DNA of 64,000 nucleotides, from assembly GCF_900103585.1 (NCBI RefSeq), contig NZ_FNHV01000001.1, positions 327,326 through 391,325 on the forward strand, read 5' to 3'. The notes beneath the pieces were generated by a model. That model was given only the letters and a program-made list of their open reading frames with translations. It searched no databases and had not been told where the DNA came from. The DNA comes from Streptomyces sp. cf386 (GTDB lineage: Bacteria > Actinomycetota > Actinomycetes > Streptomycetales > Streptomycetaceae). Shown in pieces: positions 47,554 to 56,229 of this stretch. How positions within the stretch are numbered: position 1 is the first letter of the stretch; the number at the start of each line of letters is the position of its first letter. Position numbers and translations under genes: made by a program.

Positions 47554-50388
47554 ATGGCACCGCCCCTCTCCAGACGATCCCTTCTCCAGGCCGCCGCACT
47601 GGCGGCGGCGACCCCCGCGGTCTCGCTCGCCGCAACGGGCCGGGCCTCGGCCGCAGTTGACGCCCCGCAGGCCGCGACCGTCGCTGCCGCCGCCGCTCCG
47701 GCCGCTTGGACCGTCCAGCCGTTCGCCCTCGACAACGTGGCCCTCAGGCCCGGCGTCTTCGCCACCAAGCGTCAGCTGATGCTCGACCACGGCCGCGGCT
47801 ACGACGTGAACCGGCTGCTGCAGGTCTTCCGCGCCAACGCCGGGCTCTCCACCGGCGGCGCGGTCGCCCCGGGCGGCTGGGAGGGCCTGGACGGCGAGGC
47901 CAACGGCAACCTCCGCGGCCACTACACCGGGCATTTCCTGAGCATGCTGGCGCAGGCGTACGCGAGCACCGGGGACCAGGTGTACGCCGACAGGATCGGG
48001 ACCATGGTGGGAGCGCTGAACGACGTGCGCGAGGCGCTGCGTCGCGATCCGCGCATGCTCAGCGTCACCGGGAAGTTCGGCACCGCCCAGGAGAACGTGC
48101 GCGGCTCGTACCAGTACGTCGACCTGCCGTCCACCGTGCTCGGCGGCGCCTCCGCGATCACCCTGTCGGCCTGGGTGAAGCCCACCCACAACGCCAACTG
48201 GGCCCGTGTCTTCGACTTCGGCAACAACAACACCCGGTACATGTACCTGGCCGGGCGCAACGCGGGTGGCGTCCCGCGGTTCGCCGTCACCACCAACGGC
48301 CCCGGCGGCGAGCAGGGCCTCGACGGCACCGCCGCGCTGCCGCTGAACCAGTGGAGCCACCTGGCGGTGACGATCGGCGGCAGCACCGGCACGCTGTACG
48401 TCAACGGCACGGCCGTAGCCACGAACACGTCGATGACGCTCAACCCGGCGGCCCTGGGCACCCTGACGAACAACTGGCTCGGCCGCTCCAACTTCTCCGG
48501 CGACCCCATGTTCGCGGGCGCCTTCGACGAGTTCAACGTCTGGTCGCGGGCGCTGACCGCCGCCGAGATCACGGCGCTGCAGAGCAACCGGGCCTCCGCG
48601 ACCTCGGCCGGTCGGGGCAACCTGGCGTCGTACGACTTCTTCGAGACCGCCGGTGGCACGTTCGCCGACTCCTCCGGCCGCGGGCTGACCGCCACCCTGC
48701 GCCGCACCTGGGGCGGACCGAGCCACCCCGGGTTCCTGGCCGCGTACCCGGAGACCCAGTTCATCGAGCTGGAGTCGATGACCAGCGGCGACTACACCAA
48801 GGTGTGGGCGCCGTACTACACCGCGCACAAGATCCTCAAGGGTCTGCTGGACGCCCACCTCGCCACCGACGACGCCCGCGCCCTCGACCTCGCGTCCGGC
48901 ATGTGCGACTGGATGTACTCGAGGCTGTCCAAGCTGCCCGACGCCACACTCCAGCGGATGTGGGGCATCTTCTCCAGCGGCGAGTTCGGCGGCATCGTGG
49001 AGACGATCGTCGACCTGCACGCGATCACCGGCAAGGCCGAACACCTCGCCCTGGCCCAGCTGTTCGACCTCGACCGGCTCATCGACGCCTGCGCCGCGAA
49101 CACCGACATCCTGGACGGTCTGCACGCCAACCAGCACATCCCGATCTTCACCGGTTACGTCCGGCTGTACGACGCGACGGGCGAGGCCCGCTACCTCACC
49201 GCCGCCAAGAACTTCTGGGGCATGGTCATCCCGCCGCGCCTGTACGGCATAGGCGGGACGAGCACGGCCGAGTTCTGGAAGGCCCGCGGGGTCATCGCCG
49301 GCACGATCAGCGACACCAACGCCGAGACGTGCTGCGCGCACAACCTGCTGAAGCTGAGCCGGATGCTGTTCTTCCACGACCAGGATCCGACGTACATGGA
49401 CTACTACGAGCGAGCCCTCTACAACCAGGTGCTCGGCTCCAAGCAGGACAAGGCCGACGCGGAGAAGCCGCTGGTCACCTACTTCATCGGCCTGAAGCCC
49501 GGGCATGTGCGCGACTACACCCCCAAGCAGGGCACGACCTGCTGCGAGGGCACCGGCATGGAGAGCGCCACCAAGTACCAGGACTCGGTGTACTTCAAGA
49601 AGGCCGACAACTCCGCCCTGTACGTGAACCTCTACAGCCCCTCGACTCTGACCTGGTCCGAGAAGGGCGTCACGGTCACGCAGACGACGGACTTCCCCAG
49701 GGAACAGGGCTCCACCCTCACCATCGGCGGGAGCAGCGCGGCATTCGAGCTGAAGCTGCGCGTGCCGTCCTGGGCGACCGGCGGCTTCAAGGTGACCGTC
49801 AACGGCAGCGCGGTCAGCGGCACTCCGGCCGCCGGCAGCTACTTCACCGTGTCCCGGACCTGGCGCAGCGGCGACACGGTGCGCGTCACCCTGCCGTTCC
49901 GGGCACGCATCGAGAAGGCCCTCGACGACCCGTCCCTGCAGACCCTCTTCTACGGTCCGATCAACCTGGTCGGCCGCAACTCCGCCACGGACTACCTCCA
50001 GTTGGGCCTGTACCGCAACGCCGGTCTCTCCGGCGACCTGCTGCCGTCGCTCACCCCCGTGTCCGGCAAGCCGCTCCACTACACCCTGAACGGGACCGAG
50101 TTCGCCCCCTTCTTCGAGGGCACCGAGGACCCGACCCACGCCTACTTCCGGCGCTCCGAACCCCGGGTGGTCTTCGGCACCACCGACTCCGGCGTCGCCA
50201 ACCCCGCGAAGTCCGACGGCACGACGCTGTTGGACGAGATCTGGGCCGGGGCTCCGTTCGCCGACAAGGGCGCTCTGGTCACGCGGGTGCGGTCCACCGT
50301 GAACGCGTGGGTGAGCGCGGGTCTGCTGAGCCAGACCAACGGGGCGACGGTCGTGCGTACGGCGGAGCAGGCGACGTACGCCCCCTGA
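47554..50388 (+). CDS. Tat-exported GH127-type beta-L-arabinofuranosidase with inserted LamG domain
   Basis: This 944-residue protein has a Tat-type signal (PLSRRSLLQAAALAAATPAV) and a GH127/GH146 (DUF1680) catalytic domain interrupted by a LamG/concanavalin-like domain at about residues 172-385. The zinc/nucleophile set is visible: Glu591 and Cys593 in NAETCCAHN, Cys663-Cys664 in GTTCCEGTGMES. Such enzymes release beta-L-arabinofuranose from plant arabinan or glycoproteins by a cysteine nucleophile. GGAGGAG precedes the ATG. The LamG insertion may bind polysaccharide. The promoter and dyad lie upstream. It fits with the pectin enzymes 16 kb away. Confidence 0.88.
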   Translation: MAPPLSRRSLLQAAALAAATPAVSLAATGRASAAVDAPQAATVAAAAAPAAWTVQPFALDNVALRPGVFATKRQLMLDHGRGYDVNRLLQVFRANAGLSTGGAVAPGGWEGLDGEANGNLRGHYTGHFLSMLAQAYASTGDQVYADRIGTMVGALNDVREALRRDPRMLSVTGKFGTAQENVRGSYQYVDLPSTVLGGASAITLSAWVKPTHNANWARVFDFGNNNTRYMYLAGRNAGGVPRFAVTTNGPGGEQGLDGTAALPLNQWSHLAVTIGGSTGTLYVNGTAVATNTSMTLNPAALGTLTNNWLGRSNFSGDPMFAGAFDEFNVWSRALTAAEITALQSNRASATSAGRGNLASYDFFETAGGTFADSSGRGLTATLRRTWGGPSHPGFLAAYPETQFIELESMTSGDYTKVWAPYYTAHKILKGLLDAHLATDDARALDLASGMCDWMYSRLSKLPDATLQRMWGIFSSGEFGGIVETIVDLHAITGKAEHLALAQLFDLDRLIDACAANTDILDGLHANQHIPIFTGYVRLYDATGEARYLTAAKNFWGMVIPPRLYGIGGTSTAEFWKARGVIAGTISDTNAETCCAHNLLKLSRMLFFHDQDPTYMDYYERALYNQVLGSKQDKADAEKPLVTYFIGLKPGHVRDYTPKQGTTCCEGTGMESATKYQDSVYFKKADNSALYVNLYSPSTLTWSEKGVTVTQTTDFPREQGSTLTIGGSSAAFELKLRVPSWATGGFKVTVNGSAVSGTPAAGSYFTVSRTWRSGDTVRVTLPFRARIEKALDDPSLQTLFYGPINLVGRNSATDYLQLGLYRNAGLSGDLLPSLTPVSGKPLHYTLNGTEFAPFFEGTEDPTHAYFRRSEPRVVFGTTDSGVANPAKSDGTTLLDEIWAGAPFADKGALVTRVRSTVNAWVSAGLLSQTNGATVVRTAEQATYAP

Positions 50389-50403
50389 GCCGCCGGCCGG
50401 TCA

Positions 50404-50432
50404 AGGGCCCCGGGAGCGAATCCGGGGGCCCT
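50404..50432. terminator. Hairpin terminator after GH127 gene
   Basis: AGGGCCCCGG (50404-50413) pairs with CCGGGGGCCCT (50422-50432) with one unpaired base, between convergent genes. It is likely bidirectional. Confidence 0.8.
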
Positions 50433-50439
50433 GCCGGCC

Positions 50440-51228
50440 TCAGCGGTTGCGGGGCTTGCCCCGGCGGGTGCCCTTGGCGCCGCCCTTCGCGCCCTTGGCG
50501 CCGCCCGAGCCGCCGCGCCCGCTGCGGCCACCGGCTCCCGGCTGCCGCCGTGCGCTGCCGCCGCTCTCGGGGCGCCCCCGCTTCGGCTGGTCCTTGGCGG
50601 CCGAGGCCTCGGAGGTCATACGACCCCGGGTGCTGTTGACCGTGCGGCCGCGGACGACGCCGATGAAGTCCTCAACCTGGTCGGTGGTGGCGTCCTCGGG
50701 CCAGGACAGGGCGATGCTCGACTGGGGGGCGTCCACGAGAGGGCGGTAGGTGAGGTCCTTGCGGTGGTGGAGGCGGGCCAGCGACTGGGGCACGACGAGC
50801 AGGCCGACGTTCGCCGCGACGAGCTCGACGGCGTCCGCGGTGGTCGCGGGGCGCTCGAAGGCGGGCTGCCCCGGGGGCCGCTCCCAGTCGATGACGTCGT
50901 CGAGGGGGTGGAAGACCACCTCGTCGGCCAGGTCCTCGGCGGTCACCTCGTCCACGGCCGAGATGACGTGGTCCTTCGGGACGACGACGACCGTGGTCTC
51001 GGTGTAGAGGGGGATCGCGCTGAAGACCGTACGGTCGACCGGGAGCCGTACGAAACCGGCGTCGGCGTCGCCCACGCGGAGCACGTCGGGCGCCTCGGCG
51101 GCGGTCACCGAGTGCAGGGTGAGGGGGATCTCGGGGAAGCGCTCCTCCCAGATCCGCACCCACTTCGCGGGGGTCACACCCGGGACGTACGCGAGCCGAA
51201 ACGAAGGGGTGTCTTGCGAGCCTGTCAC
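50440..51228 (-). CDS. LysR-type effector-binding protein without HTH, basic tail
   Basis: This 262-residue protein matches only the periplasmic-binding-like effector domain of LysR regulators (FRLAYVPGVTPAKWVRIWEE, LHSVTAAEAPDVLRVGDADAGFVRLP, VPKDHVISAVDEVTAEDLADE, VELVAANVGLLVVPQSLARLH cut by blocks). The N-terminal HTH is absent; the reading begins inside the effector domain. From residue 201 there is a Gly/Arg/Lys-rich tail with an AT-hook-like KRGRP (216-220) and GAKGAKGGAKG. The GTG start follows TAACCT by six bases and is probably leaderless. It is divergent from DUF5997, a neighbour conserved in actinobacteria. Function unknown. Confidence 0.82.
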   Translation of the reverse strand: MTGSQDTPSFRLAYVPGVTPAKWVRIWEERFPEIPLTLHSVTAAEAPDVLRVGDADAGFVRLPVDRTVFSAIPLYTETTVVVVPKDHVISAVDEVTAEDLADEVVFHPLDDVIDWERPPGQPAFERPATTADAVELVAANVGLLVVPQSLARLHHRKDLTYRPLVDAPQSSIALSWPEDATTDQVEDFIGVVRGRTVNSTRGRMTSEASAAKDQPKRGRPESGGSARRQPGAGGRSGRGGSGGAKGAKGGAKGTRRGKPRNR

Positions 51229-51285
51229 CTGGCCAGGTTACCGGCCGTGGTCGGCGACCGTTCACCCAGTCGATACCCTGGGACC

Positions 51286-51666
51286 ATGACGTCGCACCAA
51301 AGCACCCAGACCATGAAGCCCGCGACCGCGGCGAAGAAGCTGGGTGTGTACCTCGAAGCCACCCCCGCCGAGTTCCGGGAGGGTGTCGTCACGCGCGCGG
51401 AGCTGAACGCGCTGCAGGCCGACCCGCCCCAGTGGCTGCGCGACCTGCGACGTGACGGTCCGCACCCCCGCCCCGTCGTCGCACAGAAGCTGGGCGTCTC
51501 CATCGCCGGGCTCGCCCGCGGTGGCGTCACCGAGGCGCTCACCACCGAGCAGATCGAGGCGCTGAAGCAGGACCAGCCCGAGTGGCTGCAGAAGGAGCGC
51601 GCCACTCAGGCCGAGGTCCGCAAGGAGACGGCGCGGCTGAAGGCGCGGGACGCCGAGCAGTCCTGA
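51286..51666 (+). CDS. DUF5997 family protein
   Basis: This 126-residue soluble protein matches actinobacterial DUF5997: MKPATAAKKLGVYLEATPAEF, then VTRAELNALQADPPQWLRDL, VVAQKLGVSIAGLARGGV and a charged C-terminus with DQPEWLQKERATQAEV. The repeated AxKLGV segments (AAKKLGVYL and AQKLGVSIAGL) look like two short helix-turn-helix-type units, so nucleic-acid binding is possible but not shown. The ATG follows TACCCT (51274-51279) by six bases without a ribosome site, indicating a leaderless mRNA. Divergent from the HTH-less LysR-type gene, with 57 bp between starts. Confidence 0.82.
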   Translation: MTSHQSTQTMKPATAAKKLGVYLEATPAEFREGVVTRAELNALQADPPQWLRDLRRDGPHPRPVVAQKLGVSIAGLARGGVTEALTTEQIEALKQDQPEWLQKERATQAEVRKETARLKARDAEQS

Positions 51667-51724
51667 CCTCTGCGTCACCGGTGAGGCGAGCCGCCCCGTG
51701 CGACCCGCCTCACCGCCAGCGGGT

Positions 51725-52678
51725 TCAGTCCGTCACGGAGCGTTCCGGAATGGCCTCCAGGAACGTGACCGAGGGGATGAAGAACAGCGTTCCGGTGACC
51801 GCCTGCGAGTAGTCCAGGATCGGGTCGGGGCCGGATTCCGAGTCGCCCAGGAACATCTTCCTCAGCATGGCCTCCGGGATCTCGGGCGTCCGGGCGTAGG
51901 CGATGAAGTAGGTGCCGAACTCGCCGTGTCCCGGCCGACCGAACGGCATGGCGCCGCGCAGTATCTCCAGCTCCTCCCCGTCCGGGCCGGTGACCGTGTT
52001 CACGTCGATGTGGGAGCCGGGCACGTCGAGTTCGATGTTGGTCAGCTTGGAGCGGCCGATCACCTTCTCCTGGGCCTCGACCGCCAGGGCCTCCCAGGCG
52101 TCCACGTCGTGCAGGTACTTCTGGACGATCGCGTAGCTCCCGCCGGTGAACGCCGGATCCTCGTCACCGACGATCGCCGCCTCGGCCGCCGACTGGCCCA
52201 CCGGGTTCTCGGTGCCGTCGACGAAGCCGAGCACGTTGCGCGAGTCGAAGTAGGCGAAGGCCTGGACCTCGTCCTGGACGGTGACCGCGTCGCGCAGCCG
52301 CTTCATGATCTCGGCGACGAGGGCGAAGCACAGGTCCGTGCGGGCGGCACGGATGTGGAAGAGCAGGTCGCCGGGGGTCGCCACGGCGCGGTGCCGGGAT
52401 CCCTCCAGCTCCGTGAAGGGACGCAGTTGCTCGGGGCGGGGACCGTCGAACAGCCGGTCCCACGCGGATGACCCGACACCGGCGACACAGCACAGGCCGC
52501 CGTCGGGGCTCGGGAACCCGACGGCCCGGACGAGTCCCGCGAGCCCGGCGAGCAGATCGCGCGCCTCGGGCTCACCGCCCGGTTTGATCGTGACCACCAG
52601 GAAGACGGCAACGGGCGCCGGCGGACTGAGCACCGCTTGTGGCTGTGCTCCGGCCCACCGTATCGACGACGACGGCAT
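51725..52678 (-). CDS. DyP-type heme peroxidase
   Basis: This 317-residue protein is a dye-decolourising peroxidase. The key motif GFVDGTENPVGQ carries the catalytic distal Asp (GxxDG), and the second half has the heme-binding region GSHIDVNTVTGPDGEEL-ILRGAMPFG and FIAYARTPEIPEAMLRKMF. No Tat or Sec signal is present, so it is cytoplasmic or packed in an encapsulin, but no encapsulin gene is adjacent. It uses hydrogen peroxide to oxidise dyes, phenols or iron. The ATG at 52678 has GAGAGGGGAACC upstream. Monocistronic. Confidence 0.9.
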   Translation of the reverse strand: MPSSSIRWAGAQPQAVLSPPAPVAVFLVVTIKPGGEPEARDLLAGLAGLVRAVGFPSPDGGLCCVAGVGSSAWDRLFDGPRPEQLRPFTELEGSRHRAVATPGDLLFHIRAARTDLCFALVAEIMKRLRDAVTVQDEVQAFAYFDSRNVLGFVDGTENPVGQSAAEAAIVGDEDPAFTGGSYAIVQKYLHDVDAWEALAVEAQEKVIGRSKLTNIELDVPGSHIDVNTVTGPDGEELEILRGAMPFGRPGHGEFGTYFIAYARTPEIPEAMLRKMFLGDSESGPDPILDYSQAVTGTLFFIPSVTFLEAIPERSVTD

Positions 52679-52845
52679 GGTTCCCCTCTCACCCTCAAAC
52701 CCCGCCAACTAACGATGCCCGGCCGAACGGCGAACGATACCCGCCAAATTCCGCACATCCGGCGAGTGCGACGAGTGAGGAGAACCGGGGTTCGACACGG
52801 GAAACCCGCATGCGAACACGCGTATGGGTCTGGGACCATCGCGGC

Positions 52846-55011
52846 ATGGTCCACCGACTCGAACCCCTGGTCATCCGGCATGCCCACCGCCTCCCCGACC
52901 CGACGGGACCCGCCGGGGAAGGCGCCGTCGCGGCACGGCAGTTCGACGCCGCGCTGATGTCCGTGGGCTTCAAGCTCTCGGCGGAGCTGCTGACCCGTCT
53001 GTCGGGGCTGTCCGAGGGCACGGTCGTCGACACCGCGGTGCGGACGCTGGGTACGGTCCGCGAGTTGGTCGGCGACCATGTGCGGCACAACGTGTACTTC
53101 ATCGACTTCCCGGCCAACGTGCCGGACACCTACGACTTCTGGATGCGCTGCATCGCCGAGGCGCTCGCCGAGGACGCGACGCGCGAGAGCGTCCTGGAGC
53201 AGCTGAGCGACGGTGTCGTCGACCTGCTCACCCTGCCGTCGTACGGCCGCTACCAGCACACGTACGCCGAGATGCTCGGCCACCACGAGGAGCTGATCGC
53301 GGCGGCGGGCGACCGGATGACGGTACTGCACCTGGGCGGCGACGCGGACGCCGAAGTCACCGCGCTCTACCTGGCGTTGGCGGGCAGCAGCACGCCGCTC
53401 GGGGAGGACGCGCTGCGTGACCTCGACGTGCTCGCCGAGGCGTGCGTGGGTGGGCCGCAGCCCGAGGCGATCCCGGTCCGGGAGAACCGTGCCGTGCTCA
53501 ACCGGGCGCGTCTGCGGGCCGGTTCGGAGCTGCTGCTGGACACGGTCACCGATGTGCTGCGGCTGGCCTGCGCGGTGTCCGGCGGTGACGTGACGCTGGT
53601 GGAGCCGACGCGGTTCCGGGGACTGTCCCGGCCGGTGCGCCGTGCTCTGCTGGCGGGCCTCGACGCGGTGGTCGCCGCCGCGCCCGCCAAGCTCGCCGAC
53701 GTGCCCGCGTACCGCGAGGAGTTCAAGCGGCTGGGCGAGCGGCTGCACCCGCACGAGTACCCGCAGTGGCCGCACGCCGCCGACGTGTTCGCGGTCGCGC
53801 GGGGCGAGAAGCAGGCGCGTTCCTTCGACAGCCTGGTCGAGGAGCTGCTCGGCGCGCAGGACGTCACCGGCGCGGTGAAGCTGCTCAAGTCCGCGCCGGG
53901 CAGGCTGCTGCGCGCGCTGGACCGGCTGCTGCGCATGGCGCTCACGCAGGAGGAGCGGTTCGCGGTCGTGGCCGCCGCCGAGGAGGTCGCCCCGCAGGTC
54001 GCCGGACGCGTGCTGCTGTCGGTGCGTGAGCACCTCCACAACCGGGCGAAGGAAACCGGCGAGCGCCGGGTGTTCGTCAACCGTCTCGGCCGTGCCTGGG
54101 TCACCGAGGACACCCGTCCGTCGGTCCTGCCGTCCTTTCGGCTGCGCCTGACCACCATGCTCGACGCGGAGTTGCGGCGCCGCCTGCCGGCTCCGGGCCA
54201 TCTGCTGATCGACCCGGCCGTCCTCGACGTCGCGCTCCCGCTCAGCGGCAAGGCGGTCTCGTCCGGTCTCGGCGTGCTGCCGCGCGGCTCATTGTCGCCG
54301 GTCGACGGCGAGCTGCTGCGCTTCTTCGTGTACTGGAAGCAGAAGAGCCGCGACACCGACTACGACCTGTCGGCGCTGATGCTGGACGACGCCTACCGGA
54401 CCGTCTCCTGGCTGTCGTACACCAACCTCACCGACGTCGACGGCGAGCACTCCGGTGACATCACCGAAGCGCCCGACGGTGCCTCGGAGTTCATCAACCT
54501 GCGGCTGGGCGCCGTGCGGGGGACGTTCATCGTGCCGCAGGTCAACCTCTTCTCCGGGGAGGGCTTCGAGGAGGTCGAGGAGTCGTTCTTCGGGTTCATG
54601 CTGCGCGAGGGTGAGCAGCAGGGGCGTCCGTTCGAGGCGCGTACCGTGCGCATGAAGTCGGAGCTGCGAGGTCCCGGCCGGGTGGCGCTGCCGCTGGCGT
54701 TCTGGCGCGGGGAGGACGGGCGGTGGCGTGCCAAGTGGCTGCACCTGTACCTCAAGGGCACCCCGGCGGCCAACCGGGTCGAGGGCAACCACGTGTCGGT
54801 GGCGACGCTCCTGCGCGGCATCGTGGAGCGCGAGCAGCTGACGGTGCGCTATCTGACGGGCTTGATGAACGCCACGACGACGACTCTGTGGGACGGCGAG
54901 AAGATCCCGGACGGCCCGGTCACCTTCATCGGTCTGCAGCGCCCGGACGGGCTGCACCCCGAGTCGCGGATCCTCACTCCCGAAAATCTGCGCGACCTGA
55001 TCCCGGCCTGA
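52846..55011 (+). CDS. Large protein with C-terminal TerD-like domain
   Basis: This 721-residue cytoplasmic protein has a long helical N-terminal part (about 1-430; DFPANVPDTYDFWMRCIAEAL, LRDLDVLAEACVGGPQPEAI) and a C-terminal part (about 480-640) resembling the TerD stress fold: DTDYDLSALMLDDAYRTVSW, EHSGDITEAPDGASEFINLRL and GTFIVPQVNLFSGEGFEEV. TerD domains bind calcium in tellurite-resistance and related stress systems. It resembles the actinobacterial and myxobacterial MXAN_6230/SCO0854-type proteins. The ATG lacks a ribosome site and may be leaderless; an ATG twelve codons upstream is possible. Function unknown. Confidence 0.72.
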   Translation: MVHRLEPLVIRHAHRLPDPTGPAGEGAVAARQFDAALMSVGFKLSAELLTRLSGLSEGTVVDTAVRTLGTVRELVGDHVRHNVYFIDFPANVPDTYDFWMRCIAEALAEDATRESVLEQLSDGVVDLLTLPSYGRYQHTYAEMLGHHEELIAAAGDRMTVLHLGGDADAEVTALYLALAGSSTPLGEDALRDLDVLAEACVGGPQPEAIPVRENRAVLNRARLRAGSELLLDTVTDVLRLACAVSGGDVTLVEPTRFRGLSRPVRRALLAGLDAVVAAAPAKLADVPAYREEFKRLGERLHPHEYPQWPHAADVFAVARGEKQARSFDSLVEELLGAQDVTGAVKLLKSAPGRLLRALDRLLRMALTQEERFAVVAAAEEVAPQVAGRVLLSVREHLHNRAKETGERRVFVNRLGRAWVTEDTRPSVLPSFRLRLTTMLDAELRRRLPAPGHLLIDPAVLDVALPLSGKAVSSGLGVLPRGSLSPVDGELLRFFVYWKQKSRDTDYDLSALMLDDAYRTVSWLSYTNLTDVDGEHSGDITEAPDGASEFINLRLGAVRGTFIVPQVNLFSGEGFEEVEESFFGFMLREGEQQGRPFEARTVRMKSELRGPGRVALPLAFWRGEDGRWRAKWLHLYLKGTPAANRVEGNHVSVATLLRGIVEREQLTVRYLTGLMNATTTTLWDGEKIPDGPVTFIGLQRPDGLHPESRILTPENLRDLIPA

Positions 55012-55026
55012 GTGCTAGCGTTCGTC

Positions 55027-55094
55027 GTGGCGAGGCCATGAAGGGGCTTCCTTCTCAACCTCCTTGAATCTAGTCCCTTCGCTTTCCTCGCCAC
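55027..55094. other. Nested stem-loop between convergent genes
   Basis: GTGGCGAGG (55027-55035) pairs with CCTCGCCAC (55086-55094), and inside it GAAGGG (55040-55045) pairs with CCCTTC (55075-55080). The two nested helices enclose CTTCCTTCTCAACCTCC. It lies between the TerD-like and paaE stops and may be a bidirectional terminator or a small structured RNA. Confidence 0.55.
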
Positions 55095-55113
55095 TCAAGC
55101 TTCTTCAGCCGGC

Positions 55114-56229
55114 TCAGCTGTCGTAGTCCACCGTCAGCGTCTCGGACACCGGGTACGACTGACAGGTCAGCACATAGCCCGCGTCCACCTCGGCCGGCTC
55201 CAGCGCGAAGTTGCGCCGCATGTCCGCCTTGCCGTCGGTGACCAGCGCCCGGCAGGTGCCGCAGACGCCGCCCTTGCAGGCGAACGGCAGGTCGGGGCGG
55301 GTGCGTTGGGCGCCGTCGAGGAGGGACCGCTCCCTCGGCAGGGCGGCGGTGGTCGAACGCCCGTCGAGGGTGATGGTGACCTGGCTGACGGGTCCTTCCG
55401 GGCCGCCCTCCTCGTGACGCACCTCCCGCACGGGCTCGTCGTCGGCGTAGAACAGCTCCTGGTGCACCCGCTCGGCCGGGACCCCCAGGCCTTCCAGCAC
55501 CCCCTGTGCGTCCCGGACCATGCCGTGCGGTCCGCACAGCCACCAATGGTCGGCGCTCCGTACGTCGACCAGCGCGTCGACCAGCGTCGCGAGCCGGTCG
55601 GCGTCGATACGGCCGGACAGCACCTCGGCCTCACGGGGTTCGCGGGACAGGACGTGGGCGAGCTGGAACCGGGTCGGGTAGAGGTCCTTCAGGTCGGCCA
55701 ACTCGTCGGCGAACATCACCGTGCCGGTGCGACGGTTGCCGTAGAGGAGGGTGACCGTCGAGCGGGGGTCGGCGGCGAGGACGGACTCGGCGATGGACAT
55801 CATGGGCGTGATGCCGGAGCCCGCAGCGATCAGCACATGATGGCCTGGCGTGCCGAGGTCGGGGGTGAAGGCGCCGGTGGGGGCCATGACCTCGACGGTG
55901 TCGCCGGGGTGTACGTCGTTGACGAGCCAGGACGAGAACAGCCCGCCGGGCACGACCCGTACGCCGATCCTCGGCCCCGACCCGACCGGCGAGCAGATCG
56001 AGTACGACCGCCGCTCGTCCCGGCCCTCGATCTCGCGCCGCACCGTCAGCGACTGGCCGGGCTCGAAGGCGAACTCCTCGGCCAGCTCCGCCGGGATGTC
56101 GAAACCGACGGCGACCGCGTCCGAGCACAGGGGCTGGACGGTGGCGACGGTCAGGGTGTGGAAGGCCGGACGGCGGCGGGTGCGCGGGCGGGCCGCGGCG
56201 GCCGTCTGTGCTTCCCTCAGGCCTTCCAT
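55114..56229 (-). CDS. paaE: Phenylacetyl-CoA epoxidase reductase subunit PaaE
   Basis: This 371-residue NADPH-dependent reductase feeds electrons to the PaaA di-iron centre. It has a ferredoxin-reductase core (LTVRREIEGRDERRSYSICS for FAD, VLIAAGSGITPMMSIAES for NADP, WLCGPHGMVRDA) and a C-terminal plant-type [2Fe-2S] domain with CKGGVCGTCRALVTDG and a final Cys in VLTCQSYP. Domain order matches PaaE. The ATG directly follows the paaD stop (TGAATG). It is the last gene of the paaABCDE operon; a nested stem-loop lies beyond the stop. Confidence 0.95.
   Translation of the reverse strand: MEGLREAQTAAAARPRTRRRPAFHTLTVATVQPLCSDAVAVGFDIPAELAEEFAFEPGQSLTVRREIEGRDERRSYSICSPVGSGPRIGVRVVPGGLFSSWLVNDVHPGDTVEVMAPTGAFTPDLGTPGHHVLIAAGSGITPMMSIAESVLAADPRSTVTLLYGNRRTGTVMFADELADLKDLYPTRFQLAHVLSREPREAEVLSGRIDADRLATLVDALVDVRSADHWWLCGPHGMVRDAQGVLEGLGVPAERVHQELFYADDEPVREVRHEEGGPEGPVSQVTITLDGRSTTAALPRERSLLDGAQRTRPDLPFACKGGVCGTCRALVTDGKADMRRNFALEPAEVDAGYVLTCQSYPVSETLTVDYDS

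Noticed and set aside
47482..50139. 885-codon minus-strand frame opposite GH127
   Set aside because: Composition is that of a GC shadow and the plus frame has clear catalytic motifs.
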